A DNA stretch of 42,237 nucleotides from Candidatus Cloacimonadota bacterium. GTDB taxonomy: Bacteria > Cloacimonadota > Cloacimonadia > Cloacimonadales > JAFGVF01. Shown piece by piece: positions 18,517-26,943 of this stretch. Position numbers and translations under genes: made by a program. The stretch covers positions 1 through 42,237 of the forward strand of contig JAEKNW010000264.1 of NCBI GenBank assembly GCA_016838885.1. Direction: 5' to 3'. The stretch's first letter is position 1, and each line of letters begins with the position of its first letter. Under the pieces are notes generated by a model that was not told the origin of the DNA, ran no database searches, and saw nothing but the letters and a program-made list of their open reading frames with translations.

Positions 18517-19530
18517 ATGAATGAAGCGAACAATGATATTGAAGAAAAACCGAAATTATATGATATTAATGATGGTCTTAAGGAATCATTAGTGTGCGTA
18601 ATTGATATTTTAGGGTATAAAAAATTTATGACTTATGATAATAAACAAGAAGGTAATAGAAAATTATCACTGTTAAAAGAGACCTTCGAAAAAGCCCTTC
18701 GATATGCTAAGAAAAAAAGTCAAAGTGGAGATTTTCCTAAATGCTACCTTAAATCATATACAGATAATATATTAATAGCATGTCCTTTAGAAGTAAATAT
18801 ACCTTTTCCAAGGCAGTATAGGACATTCGATTTCATTATTAGTAGTCTCCAAGATCAATTTTTAATCTATGGTTTATTAGTCAGGGGAGCTTGTGATATT
18901 GGTGAAATTTATGTTGATGAAGATTTTGTATTTGGAGCAAGTCTAATTGAAGCACATAAACTAGAATCCAAAATAGCTAAATACCCCAGAATAGTTCTTT
19001 CTAATAAATTAGTTGATAAATTTAAGCAAATATATCAAAGTCCTAATCCTCCTTTTTATCAAACTGCTTGGGATGAATATGATTTTGCTACTAATTCAAA
19101 CAAAAAATTTTTGCTAAAATCAAATGGAATTTATTTTCTCAATCATCTTCAATTTTATGAATTACCTGATATTGAAGCAGATGAAGATTATCTTAAGGAC
19201 TATTGTTTATTTGCTGAACATAAAAAATTTATTATTAAAAAAACTCAATCAATATTGTCAAATAATAAACCTGATGAAAATGTTATTATCAAATACTTAT
19301 GGTTAGCTACTTACCACAATTATTTTTTGAATGACTTAATTAATAGATCTCAAGATTATTCAGGAGGAAATTGTCTAGTGGATATTGAATCCCTTTTCGG
19401 AAATGAATGGAAAGAGTATAGTGAGAAACATCCTGATTTTAAGTTTAAAGATTTTATGGGTATTAAAAGATTATCCCCAAATACATCTAAATATTTCTTC
19501 AAAACAACGTATATAAAAAAAGATAAATAA
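18517..19530 (+). CDS. Class III nucleotidyl-cyclase-like protein (337 aa)
   Basis: The N-terminal 170 residues read like a divergent adenylate/guanylate cyclase homology domain. LVCVIDILGYKKF matches the first metal-binding Asp strand (D30), and LKSYTDNILIACP the second Asp hairpin (D83). RGACDIGEIYVDEDFVFGASLIEAHKLES (about 123-151), followed by YPRIVLS, matches the usual R-G..GEV...G...A..LE core. Both metal-binding Asp are kept; the residues that select the base cannot be assigned by eye. The C-terminal half (170-337) is unassigned. The ribosome-binding site is AAGGGAGAATGATAA. It lies 12 bases before a GIY-YIG nuclease gene, suggesting an enzyme-effector pair. A weak promoter candidate (TTGAGA-17 bp-TAGGAT, 18469-18497) would make the pair independent of BREX. 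Confidence 0.6.
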   Translation: MNEANNDIEEKPKLYDINDGLKESLVCVIDILGYKKFMTYDNKQEGNRKLSLLKETFEKALRYAKKKSQSGDFPKCYLKSYTDNILIACPLEVNIPFPRQYRTFDFIISSLQDQFLIYGLLVRGACDIGEIYVDEDFVFGASLIEAHKLESKIAKYPRIVLSNKLVDKFKQIYQSPNPPFYQTAWDEYDFATNSNKKFLLKSNGIYFLNHLQFYELPDIEADEDYLKDYCLFAEHKKFIIKKTQSILSNNKPDENVIIKYLWLATYHNYFLNDLINRSQDYSGGNCLVDIESLFGNEWKEYSEKHPDFKFKDFMGIKRLSPNTSKYFFKTTYIKKDK

Positions 19531-19542
19531 AAGGAGCATATT

Positions 19543-20295
19543 ATGAAAAGTGAAAATCCCAAATTGGCAAAATTTTCACAAAGCACAATCGAGAATATAG
19601 GATATTATATTTATATTTTACAAGATCCAAGAGATTCAAAAATATTCTATATTGGTAAAGGAAAGGGTAATAGGGTTTTTGATCATGCTAGAGGTTCTTT
19701 AGACAATCCTGAAAGGTCAGAGAAAATAACATTAATTAATGAGATAAATAGAGAATCTTCTGTAAATTATTTTATAGTTAGGCATGGATTAAAAACAGAA
19801 GAACTAACTTATGAGATAGAATCAACATTAATTGATCTGTTTACTCACAATAGCTTTAAAGATTTAGCCACTATAACTAATATAATGGCTGGGCACTATG
19901 CATTTGATAGAGGTATCAAAACTGTATCAGAAATTGAAGCTCATTATTCTTCTACACCTCTCTATATCGAAGATATTATTCATAATGTATTGATTATAAA
20001 TATTAATAAAACATACCTACAAAACAAAAATATATATGAAGCTACAAGAAAATATTGGAAACTAGATATGAGAAAAGTAAAAAAAATCGATTATGTTCTT
20101 GCAGAGTATAAAGGAATCGTGAGAGCAATATTTCAACCATTAGGATGGTATAGATATGAAAAAGAACAAAGAGTATATTTTGAAGGAAATAATCCTGTTG
20201 ATGTAAGTATAGAAAACTTATACTTGAACAAAAGTTTACCTTTTAAAATCAAAGGAACTCAGAATCCTCTTAGATATGTGTTTGGAAGAAAATAA
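19543..20295 (+). CDS. GIY-YIG nuclease (LEM-3-like)
   Basis: The catalytic core is YYIYILQDP (21-29), FYIGKGKGNR (35-44) with the conserved Arg, DHAR, and a Glu in YEIESTLIDLF (about 92). This is a GIY-YIG endonuclease of the LEM-3-like bacterial type. The C-terminal part (about 180-250: YKGIVRAIF ... FEGNNP ... KGTQNPLRYVFG) matches the accessory domain I remember from that family. At 250 aa it looks complete. The start at 19543 has AAAGGAG 7 bases upstream. It is co-directional with the cyclase-like gene and ends in a bidirectional terminator shared with the HNH gene. Confidence 0.8.
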   Translation: MKSENPKLAKFSQSTIENIGYYIYILQDPRDSKIFYIGKGKGNRVFDHARGSLDNPERSEKITLINEINRESSVNYFIVRHGLKTEELTYEIESTLIDLFTHNSFKDLATITNIMAGHYAFDRGIKTVSEIEAHYSSTPLYIEDIIHNVLIININKTYLQNKNIYEATRKYWKLDMRKVKKIDYVLAEYKGIVRAIFQPLGWYRYEKEQRVYFEGNNPVDVSIENLYLNKSLPFKIKGTQNPLRYVFGRK

Positions 20296-20321
20296 CATCC
20301 TATACATGCACAGTATATTAT

Positions 20322-20355
20322 CCAGACCAGCATAGATAGTCTCTATCTGGTCTTG
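20322..20355. terminator. Bidirectional hairpin between convergent GIY-YIG and HNH genes
   Basis: AGACC...AGATAG-tct-CTATCT-GGTCT forms a long bulged stem that overlaps the last codons of the HNH gene. It lies where the two convergent genes meet. Confidence 0.55.
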
Positions 20356-20969
20356 GGTTTCTTCTTTTTTTCTACTTGAATACAATTTATGTTACCTGCA
20401 TTCAGCTCTCTCAATTCTTTCATGCTATAGGGATAGCTTCTGGAGTGGATCATAGCATGACAATTAGGGCAAACAGGATATAAATCATCTTCAGGATAAC
20501 CAAATGTATCATCATCTAAGATAAAATCCTCTTGCTCTTGGTGATATTCCATGATTTCAGAGCAAGAAATCCCCCCAATCTCTGTAAAATTGATTCCACA
20601 CACAGAACATGATTGGCCTCTTTTTTCTCGTCTGATTTTTCGTGCATAAGGATTTCTTTCATATTGATTTTCGAACATTTTCTCAACTCTTGAATCATGG
20701 TTTCCAAAACACATGAAAGTTACATCACATATTCGGTTGAGCAATAAAAACCATTCTTCTTCAAGTGAAAAAGCTAAATCAGTAAGGATTATGATACCAG
20801 AGTTCATTGACGTCCAACAGAACTTCTCCTCTGATAAGATTTTAAATTCTTCCAATTTTATTGTCCAATGTTTAAGTAAGTGCCCATGATTAACCAGCTT
20901 ATCTATATCTTCATCAAAAGTTTCCCAATTTAGATCTTTAGGACTCCATGATAATAAAAAAGTATTCAT
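20343..20969 (-). CDS. HNH endonuclease with an N-terminal accessory domain
   Basis: The C-terminal half is a zinc-bound HNH nuclease: CSVCG (121-125), an EYHQ at 141-144 in the position of the usual HH, then CPNCHAMIH (167-175). It is preceded by NPYARKIRREKRG, typical of McrA-like restriction HNH proteins. The N-terminal 100 residues (MNTFLLSWSPKDLNWETFDED) match the FLLTWNPK-type domain often fused to such nucleases, which may sense modified DNA. The ribosome-binding site AGGAGGTGGAAGT is strong. No methyltransferase partner is adjacent, so it may be a type IV-like restriction enzyme. It is convergent with the GIY-YIG gene. Confidence 0.8.
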   Translation of the reverse strand: MNTFLLSWSPKDLNWETFDEDIDKLVNHGHLLKHWTIKLEEFKILSEEKFCWTSMNSGIIILTDLAFSLEEEWFLLLNRICDVTFMCFGNHDSRVEKMFENQYERNPYARKIRREKRGQSCSVCGINFTEIGGISCSEIMEYHQEQEDFILDDDTFGYPEDDLYPVCPNCHAMIHSRSYPYSMKELRELNAGNINCIQVEKKKKPKTR

Positions 20970-21158
20970 ACTTCCACCTCCTAATATTCCTAATTAAATT
21001 AAATGAAGAAACTTAGTCAAATAGTTTTTTAGTTTATAAATTTGTTCAGAGAAAGAAAAAGTGTAATATGGAGTTAATCAAATAATTGTATTCTTATCGT
21101 ATTACCAAATAGTAAAAAGTGAAAAACATCTGCTCCCTCTTAATCCAAACTATAAAAA

Positions 21159-21180
21159 AAAAGTGCAATTAAGCACTTTT
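21159..21180. terminator. Terminator downstream of the integrase gene
   Basis: AAAAGTGC-AATTAA-GCACTTTT is a perfect 8-bp stem, 15 bases past the integrase stop on the minus strand, with A and T runs on both sides. The 20970-21158 stretch otherwise holds only the HNH leader and a heptamer-like run at 21111-21126. Confidence 0.7.
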
Positions 21181-21194
21181 ATATATCTATATAC

Positions 21195-21794
21195 TTACAG
21201 TATCTTATCCAGATTAACATAAACATCATCTATCTGATCTTGAGTGATTCCAATATAGCGTAAAGTAACAGCCTGGGAGGAGTGGTTAAATATCCTCATA
21301 AGTAAAGATAGATCAACTCCACTTTTGAAAGCATGATAACCAAAAGTCTTTCTAAGGGTGTGAGCTCCTATTCTATCTCTGATTCCAACCCTATAGGCAT
21401 AGTCATTCAAGAACTGCCACACATATTGCCTACTCCAAGCTTGATGCGTACTAATGACATTATTGGAGTCAGAAAGGAAGAGATAATCCTCATAACTTTG
21501 TTGACTGCTACTCCACAGCTCCAATATGATCTTTCTAACATTTTCCGACAGATGAAACTGCTTAGCCTTCTCAGTTTTCTTATCCTTGATAGAAATAACT
21601 TCTCGGAATAATGGATCATTTCCTAGTTCACTGAAAACAGAATTCCACTTCAGATTAAGAATATCTGAAATCCTTAAACCTGTCTTAATCCCTATTTCAA
21701 AAAGTACTAGCTCTTTTAACTTTCCTTCTTTCCTCATTAACTTTTTAATCCGTTCAATCTTCTTAACATCTCTTATTGGTTGAACATAATTCAT
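21195..21794 (-). CDS. Tyrosine recombinase (compact integrase, 199 aa)
   Basis: The catalytic set is present: Arg41 in TGLRISDI, a beta-hairpin Lys near 73, HTLR (His145, Arg148), His171 and Tyr180 in TLRYIG. The protein is close to a bare catalytic domain. An N-terminal arm or SAM-like domain is essentially missing, so it is short for a phage-type integrase. The ATG at 21794 follows AAAGGATAATAT. Upstream is a promoter-terminator leader also present before the decayed copy at 28480-28857. Because that copy abuts an att-like repeat, this enzyme is the likely recombinase for the tRNA-Arg site. Confidence 0.9.
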   Translation of the reverse strand: MNYVQPIRDVKKIERIKKLMRKEGKLKELVLFEIGIKTGLRISDILNLKWNSVFSELGNDPLFREVISIKDKKTEKAKQFHLSENVRKIILELWSSSQQSYEDYLFLSDSNNVISTHQAWSRQYVWQFLNDYAYRVGIRDRIGAHTLRKTFGYHAFKSGVDLSLLMRIFNHSSQAVTLRYIGITQDQIDDVYVNLDKIL

Positions 21795-21844
21795 ATATTA
21801 TCCTTTAGATTACTTAGTGAGCTTCTACACTCATTATGACTTAT

Positions 21845-21899
21845 AAAAAAACCTGATGCGATTACTTGAATCAGCATCAGGTGCTTCTAATCTATTATA
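21845..21899 (-). promoter_or_regulatory. Promoter plus immediate terminator in front of the integrase
   Basis: On the minus strand, TATAAT (21894-21899) is followed within about 12 bases by a CCTGATGC...GCATCAGG hairpin and a run of seven T. A transcript starting here would stop after about 40 bases, roughly 50 bases before the integrase ATG. The same arrangement lies before the second integrase copy (28911-28963), with compensating changes in the stem. It suggests attenuation or a tiny RNA. Confidence 0.55.
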
Positions 21900-22012
21900 T
21901 AATATATGTTTAAGAATCGTGATTTTACTTAACTTAACTACATTAAGTTAAGTAACTAACTACTAAAATATCAATATCATAAAAATAACTTTTATAATTT
22001 TATCAAATATAA

Positions 22013-22120
22013 GAAAGTGAAAAAGTGAAGAAGTGAATTGATTTTAAGAAATATTTTTATATAATCTTTTATAATTTTTTTATTTTTATCTTCACTTATT
22101 CACTTTAATCACTTTAAGAA
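22013..22120. repeat. AGTGA-iteron inverted repeat upstream of integrase (copy 1)
   Basis: Three AAGTGA units at 8-9 bp period (from about 22015) face three inverted units (TTCACTTATTCACTT and ATCACTTT, about 22091-22114) across an AT-rich spacer. The block is conserved at 29051-29160 beside the decayed integrase. The motif is the same as in the heptamer runs near the att copies, which suggests recombinase binding. Confidence 0.55.
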
Positions 22121-22228
22121 ATGTTGTAAGTAGAATATTTTAAATACTAACTAAGTAACTAATTGATTTAAAAAAAATACCCCAAATGATTTCTAAGAGT
22201 ATAAGTTTTACATTAATTGAACTTTGAA

Positions 22229-22340
22229 AGACCTGATATGCTCACTTGAATCGCATTAGGCATTTAATCTGTTATTAAATTATGTTTATGAACTGAGATT
22301 TTGCTTACTTAACATAATTGTGTAAGGTAAAAAGTGCCTA
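22229..22340 (-). repeat. Third, decayed copy of the integrase leader
   Basis: ACCTGAT..GC..ACTTGAATC.GCAT..AGG, then TTATGTTTATGAACTGAGATTTTGCTTACTTAACATAATTG read in blocks, line up with 21851-21955 but with many changes. The T run is lost. No integrase coding sequence follows it. It looks like a relic of an older element insertion. The rest of 22140-22567 shows nothing beyond this and the abiEi upstream repeat. Confidence 0.5.
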
Positions 22341-22527
22341 AGTGCAGTTTAGTCCATTAAGCATTCTACCCTTGAAAATTATAGAATGTTTGTATGCATT
22401 GATCAACATAAAGCAATTTACAGTGAAATCCCCTAAGTCTTTAATTTCCTATTTCGAAAGTACTGCCCCGCATAGATATTTGATTCAAAATGATATTAGT
22501 ATAAGACCAGATTAATTAGTTTTGATA

Positions 22528-22556
22528 TAGAAAATATCTCTTTACAAGATATTCTA
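22528..22556 (+). promoter_or_regulatory. Inverted repeat upstream of abiEi, possible operator
   Basis: TAGAAAATATC and GATATTCTA form an inverted repeat (one extra base in the left arm) separated by 9 bases, next to a TTGATA hexamer. AbiEi antitoxins are known to autoregulate by binding inverted repeats upstream of their gene. Confidence 0.35.
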
Positions 22557-22630
22557 CTTACTAAATATTGGTTCTAAGTGAAGGTGGTTTTTGTATATTT
22601 ACCTTCAAAACGAACCAGAAGGGGAAATCT

Positions 22631-23224
22631 ATGAATGTGCAAGACTTCTTTGGTAAGCATAATGGCTATGCCAGAATGAACGATTTGAAAGAGAATGGAT
22701 TTCACACCAGAGTTATTGCTAAAGCTCTGAATGATAAAATTATTGAAAAAGTTAAACCAGGACTTTATAAGCTAATAGATTATGAGTGGGATGAGAACAG
22801 TAGCTTTGTTGATATTACTAAAGTAAACTCCAAGGCAGTAATCTGTCTAAATTCTGCCCTACATTACTACAATCTCTCGACAATAAACCCTAATCTTGTT
22901 CATGTTGCTGTTCCAAATAATACAGCAAGGTTTTCTCTTGATTACCCTCCAGTAAAGCTATTCTATTTCTCTGATACAATATATCCACCAGAAATAATAG
23001 AAGTTAAAGGGTCTAATGGTACTTTCAAGATTTACTCTATAGAGAAAACAATCTGTGATGCTTTTAGATATCGTAAAAGAATTGGAGAAGATCTTGCTCT
23101 TGAAGCACTCAAGAATTATGTGAGAAGAAAAGAATCAGATCTAAACAGGTTACATAATGTAGCTAATGAATGTAAGATTGATAAAGTTATTGAACCATAC
23201 ATTAAAGCAATGGTGATTGAATGA
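22631..23224 (+). CDS. abiEi: AbiEi-family type IV antitoxin
   Basis: AbiEi antitoxins combine an N-terminal winged helix with a C-terminal domain that antagonises the AbiEii nucleotidyltransferase toxin. The 197-aa product has the family signatures: ARMNDLKENGFHTRVIAKAL (helix-turn-helix), VKPGLYKL, AVICLNSALHYYNLS, a P..VHVAVPN strand and IYSIEKTICDAFRYRKRIG..LALEALKNY. I prefer the ATG at 22631 (AAGGGGAAATCT upstream) to the upstream ATG at 22568, whose extra 21 residues are not family-like. It overlaps the next start by ATGA, the usual toxin coupling, but that toxin is truncated. Confidence 0.85.
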   Translation: MNVQDFFGKHNGYARMNDLKENGFHTRVIAKALNDKIIEKVKPGLYKLIDYEWDENSSFVDITKVNSKAVICLNSALHYYNLSTINPNLVHVAVPNNTARFSLDYPPVKLFYFSDTIYPPEIIEVKGSNGTFKIYSIEKTICDAFRYRKRIGEDLALEALKNYVRRKESDLNRLHNVANECKIDKVIEPYIKAMVIE

Positions 23225-23301
23225 TGACTAAGAATATTGAAGGATCTGTAAGAGATAGGCTATTAGTCATAACTAAAAACAATGAACTACTAAGCATATG
23301 A
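23221..23301 (+). pseudogene. Remnant of the AbiEii toxin (26 codons)
   Basis: Directly coupled to abiEi through ATGA, the frame reads MMTKNIEGSVRDRLLVITKN and then stops after NELLSI. AbiEii toxins characteristically begin with a short M..N...SVR.RL..IA segment before a nucleotidyltransferase domain of roughly 250-300 residues. Only this segment is left. Beyond the stop, 45 bases lead to the tail of the opposite-strand gene. The toxin is therefore deleted and the antitoxin is orphaned. Confidence 0.65.
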
Positions 23302-23346
23302 CGGAGTTACACCAAATGTAAATTAAAAAATGTATAAGTTCTAACT

Positions 23347-26300
23347 TTAATCCTGTAAACGAAACATATCACCATTTAGTTCAATCATTCTTATTTTCTT
23401 TGTTCTTTTTAATTCACATCTTATAATATCAAATAGTATTTTATCAACATCAATTTGTTTGGAAAGTTCATTGGAATTAAATATTTTATTTTTCTGTAAT
23501 GATAGCAATTTCTGTTTAGTTCTTAAAAATATTTCAGAAAAATTACTATAAAATTTTATTAGGTATTGATAAATACAATTGTGTCTTATTCTCACTCCTT
23601 TTACAATTCCTGAATTGGAGGTGAACTTATCTTCTAAAATCTTAAGTTCTATTAATTTGAGTAGATGATTGTTATCATATTTATCATCATCAATGCGTAA
23701 CATTGAATTATTACTCGACAATATATCCTTGCAAAGCGACTCAAACGTTTCAAATAAATCTTTAGGTAAACTAGATATATCAAAACTAAAGGAATCATTT
23801 TCTAGCTGTTTAACATCTTTAATATAATTCTCAAAATCTTCTTTTAAAAACGTTAATATTGTCCGATTTAATAAATCAAAATCATCAGGGATACTTTCAC
23901 CAAGTAAAGCCAATCCAGATTCAAATAATCGGTCGATATACATACTACAAAAGGTATCACCAATTTGATATTTAGAATAATAGTTTTTGACACTAAAGGG
24001 CTCTTCTTTATATACTTCTGGGAGACCTCCTTTGAATATACCATACTCTGCTTTTACAGATAATTTATCAGATTTTTCACCAAACTTACATATTTGATTT
24101 GAACTTTTATCAATAATTATTGTATGATTATACTGAGTCTGTTTGTAGTGTTTAAACATATCTTTAATTTTCGGAAAATTATTTTCTATGAATAATCTGT
24201 ATTCTCTTAACAGGATTTCATATTTTTTTTCTACTAGCTTTGGAATATCATCCTTTTCATAGTTCCTAAACGATGCATTCATTCTTGATTGAACATTACT
24301 ACTCCAATCGTTAAATAGTGGAGGCAAAAGATCAAATATTTCAAGCTTATTTAGTTCGTTTATATACTTTAATAACAATAAATCATATGGTGTTAGAAAC
24401 TTTTGTAGATCATTGTTAAGTGTTGTTGTTTCTTTGTTAAACAATTCGGGTTTTATTCCTTCTTTCTCAAGAATACTTCTATAATTATCCTGATTAATCA
24501 TTCTTTGAATTTCATATTGAGTAAACTTTTCTGGCTCTTTTATTCCTCCAAATAATGAAAATATATAACATTTATGGTACACTGCATACTTAATAGTATC
24601 TAAATTTATTGGTAAATAATTTCCACAAGGTCTATATTGTTTATTCTCAATATTAAGTATATATTTATAGTTTGTAATGGTCAATATTAAAACTCTCTCA
24701 TTTAGTAGTAGAGGATTCCTCGAGATGTTAAAACTGTGATGATATTGACCATGTATGTTTAATTCAATTGTTTGAATAATTTCTTTTTCTATTTCTTTTT
24801 CATGTGAAGATTCATTTAAATCATATCCAAATGACATGCTATTTATATTAAATCTATCCACAGCTTCAAAGAAATAGTCATTTTTAACATTAAAGGGATA
24901 CATCACTATGTTTTCACTAATATCTACAGCTGAAAAAAATGAATGACTTCTACATACGTCGTCCTTTAAATCGACATGAACTAGCAAACCTGCATCGTTT
25001 TCTGAGTATGGTGATATTGCACTTCTTATGTTAGAATATTTTTCACTTACTAATGAATTCCTACTATTAATGAACTCCGTTGCCTTTTGATAAGCTTGGG
25101 GACTTATCTTTTCTTTTATACTATTGTCGCAAATAGCATAATAGGTATTCAGGACCTCTAATCTTACATTAGTTAAATTTTCTCTGTATTTTTCAAAATA
25201 ACTTGTACCCTTTGTATCTAATTCTAGTATTTTTAGTGCTATTATATAATCTCGTAATTTACTATAATAAAACTCAAGTTTAGCATCAAACTCATCACTT
25301 TTGGTTACAACAATGATATTACTTTTAAGAAGGTTCTCAGGAACTTCTACATAATTAATTCTATCAGAATTTTCTTCAAATATTTGTTTAGCAATTTCCA
25401 AAAGACTGTTCATATCATTCTGGCTGATATTGTACTTTTTTCGAATATTTTGTATATATTTGTCAATAATAGCTTTTGAGGATAACTCTAATATAAAATC
25501 TTTATCCTCCCGAAAAATAGAAAAAGCAATATGTAATAAATATGTATTTTTTTTAAATTCGTTTAACAATTCACGAGATATAACTTTTGTATATGAATAT
25601 TCTATTCTATAGTTATTTATTATTTTATCTAATTGAGAATCTAACAAATCTCTTATTTCAAAAGAGAACCTATCATTTTTCTCATCTATTTTTTCAATAA
25701 AAAGGTTAGAACATAACTTTGATGGTTCCCCATTATCATAAATATAATTATTCCAGTACATTGATTTACAGGATACAATCAAACGTAAATTCGGTTGAAT
25801 ATTATCTATAGCGTCATTCAAGATTATATTTTTATTAGCAGTAGACTTTTCATCAAGCCCGTCAATAAAAATGTACAAAATACTATCACCAATTATTTCG
25901 CTTAACTTTTCTATTCCATCATGAGTTGATTTTGTATTCTCGAAGAAGGGGAGATCTTTTAGCCTTTCAATAATATCATCGTAAATCCCAGTTTTAACAT
26001 TCCCAAATCTTTTCAAATAAACAAATTGTCCTTGATCTAAAAGTTGCTTTGCTTTGTAACACATCCAACATGTCTTGCCCATACCTGAAGAAGCAATAAC
26101 AGAAAATGCTTTCACTTGAGATTTCATGAAACTATTAAATGATTTTTCTAAACGTGGATGTGGTTCAAATAATGGTGGATAATATGATTTATCATCATGA
26201 ATATCTTTAGCAACTAATTGAGATGTATTTCTATCATATTCTGCTATTAATTTGCTTTTTAAATCAGATTTTTGCTTATCTTCTAAAACAAGTAGTTCTT

Positions 26301-26943
26301 CTTTTTTGATATCTGGAAATTCTAGTATCTTATTAATGTTAATACAATCATAAGTACAAAACTCACCATTTTTATTTGAAAATCCTGTAACTATGCCTAT
26401 TAAACAAGGATAGCCATTAATGTGTTGAAAAATTCCACTTCCCGAGATTCCTTCAAAATTACTTCCACTACCTTCTATTTTCTGGATAAATTCTTCAGTG
26501 CTTCCTTTTAACTCAAACTTATAATTGTAATTGTAATTATCAGTTATTGTGCAATCTATAATATTCTGACCTTTACCCTGTTTAATCTTTGGGTAACCTC
26601 TGAAGAAACACTTAGCATCCAGTTCGTAATAAGGCTCGTTAAAAATAATTTTGTTTACCCAAGACGAATCACTATCAATTCTAATCAATGCTATATCGAT
26701 ATCCTTTTGATCAAAATCTGGTAATGTAAATATATCTTCACAATTATATTCATCTCCATCATGGTCTTTTATAATGATTGAACTTTCCGATGGATGTTGA
26801 CCATAATCTTTACCATAGATAACATGAGCGGCAGTGATTACATAAGCTCTATCATCAATTTTAAAAAGAGTACCACTTCCAACTAAAGCATTTTTAATGT
26901 AAATTCTTGCAGAAGTATTCTTTAATAATTCTATAATTTTCAC
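23347..26943 (-). CDS. Trypsin-like protease / STAND NTPase fusion, AVAST type I-like
   Basis: Residues 1-200 are a trypsin-fold serine protease: VITAAHVI (His40), DIDIALIRI (Asp83) and GISGSG (Ser167). A P-loop ATPase follows, with Walker A ASSGMGKT (284-291) and Walker B ILYIFIDGLDE (355-365), typical of NACHT/STAND signalling ATPases. The remaining 700 residues are a long, mostly helical sensor-like region of unknown fold. STAND proteins of this kind recognise phage proteins and then activate an effector, here presumably the protease. The 1198-aa gene overlaps the upstream MBL gene by ATGA, so the two are co-translated. The combination resembles AVAST type I, but the exact subtype cannot be settled by eye. 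Confidence 0.8.
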   Translation of the reverse strand: MKIIELLKNTSARIYIKNALVGSGTLFKIDDRAYVITAAHVIYGKDYGQHPSESSIIIKDHDGDEYNCEDIFTLPDFDQKDIDIALIRIDSDSSWVNKIIFNEPYYELDAKCFFRGYPKIKQGKGQNIIDCTITDNYNYNYKFELKGSTEEFIQKIEGSGSNFEGISGSGIFQHINGYPCLIGIVTGFSNKNGEFCTYDCININKILEFPDIKKEELLVLEDKQKSDLKSKLIAEYDRNTSQLVAKDIHDDKSYYPPLFEPHPRLEKSFNSFMKSQVKAFSVIASSGMGKTCWMCYKAKQLLDQGQFVYLKRFGNVKTGIYDDIIERLKDLPFFENTKSTHDGIEKLSEIIGDSILYIFIDGLDEKSTANKNIILNDAIDNIQPNLRLIVSCKSMYWNNYIYDNGEPSKLCSNLFIEKIDEKNDRFSFEIRDLLDSQLDKIINNYRIEYSYTKVISRELLNEFKKNTYLLHIAFSIFREDKDFILELSSKAIIDKYIQNIRKKYNISQNDMNSLLEIAKQIFEENSDRINYVEVPENLLKSNIIVVTKSDEFDAKLEFYYSKLRDYIIALKILELDTKGTSYFEKYRENLTNVRLEVLNTYYAICDNSIKEKISPQAYQKATEFINSRNSLVSEKYSNIRSAISPYSENDAGLLVHVDLKDDVCRSHSFFSAVDISENIVMYPFNVKNDYFFEAVDRFNINSMSFGYDLNESSHEKEIEKEIIQTIELNIHGQYHHSFNISRNPLLLNERVLILTITNYKYILNIENKQYRPCGNYLPINLDTIKYAVYHKCYIFSLFGGIKEPEKFTQYEIQRMINQDNYRSILEKEGIKPELFNKETTTLNNDLQKFLTPYDLLLLKYINELNKLEIFDLLPPLFNDWSSNVQSRMNASFRNYEKDDIPKLVEKKYEILLREYRLFIENNFPKIKDMFKHYKQTQYNHTIIIDKSSNQICKFGEKSDKLSVKAEYGIFKGGLPEVYKEEPFSVKNYYSKYQIGDTFCSMYIDRLFESGLALLGESIPDDFDLLNRTILTFLKEDFENYIKDVKQLENDSFSFDISSLPKDLFETFESLCKDILSSNNSMLRIDDDKYDNNHLLKLIELKILEDKFTSNSGIVKGVRIRHNCIYQYLIKFYSNFSEIFLRTKQKLLSLQKNKIFNSNELSKQIDVDKILFDIIRCELKRTKKIRMIELNGDMFRLQD

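Noticed and set aside
18186-18533. Minus-strand 115-aa frame after brxA
   Set aside because: It overlaps the end of brxA and the cyclase-like start, has no ribosome-binding site and shows a composition typical of antisense AT-rich DNA.
22568-22630. Upstream ATG for the AbiEi gene
   Set aside because: The ATG at 22631 has a good ribosome-binding site, and the extra 21 residues do not look like the family N-terminus.
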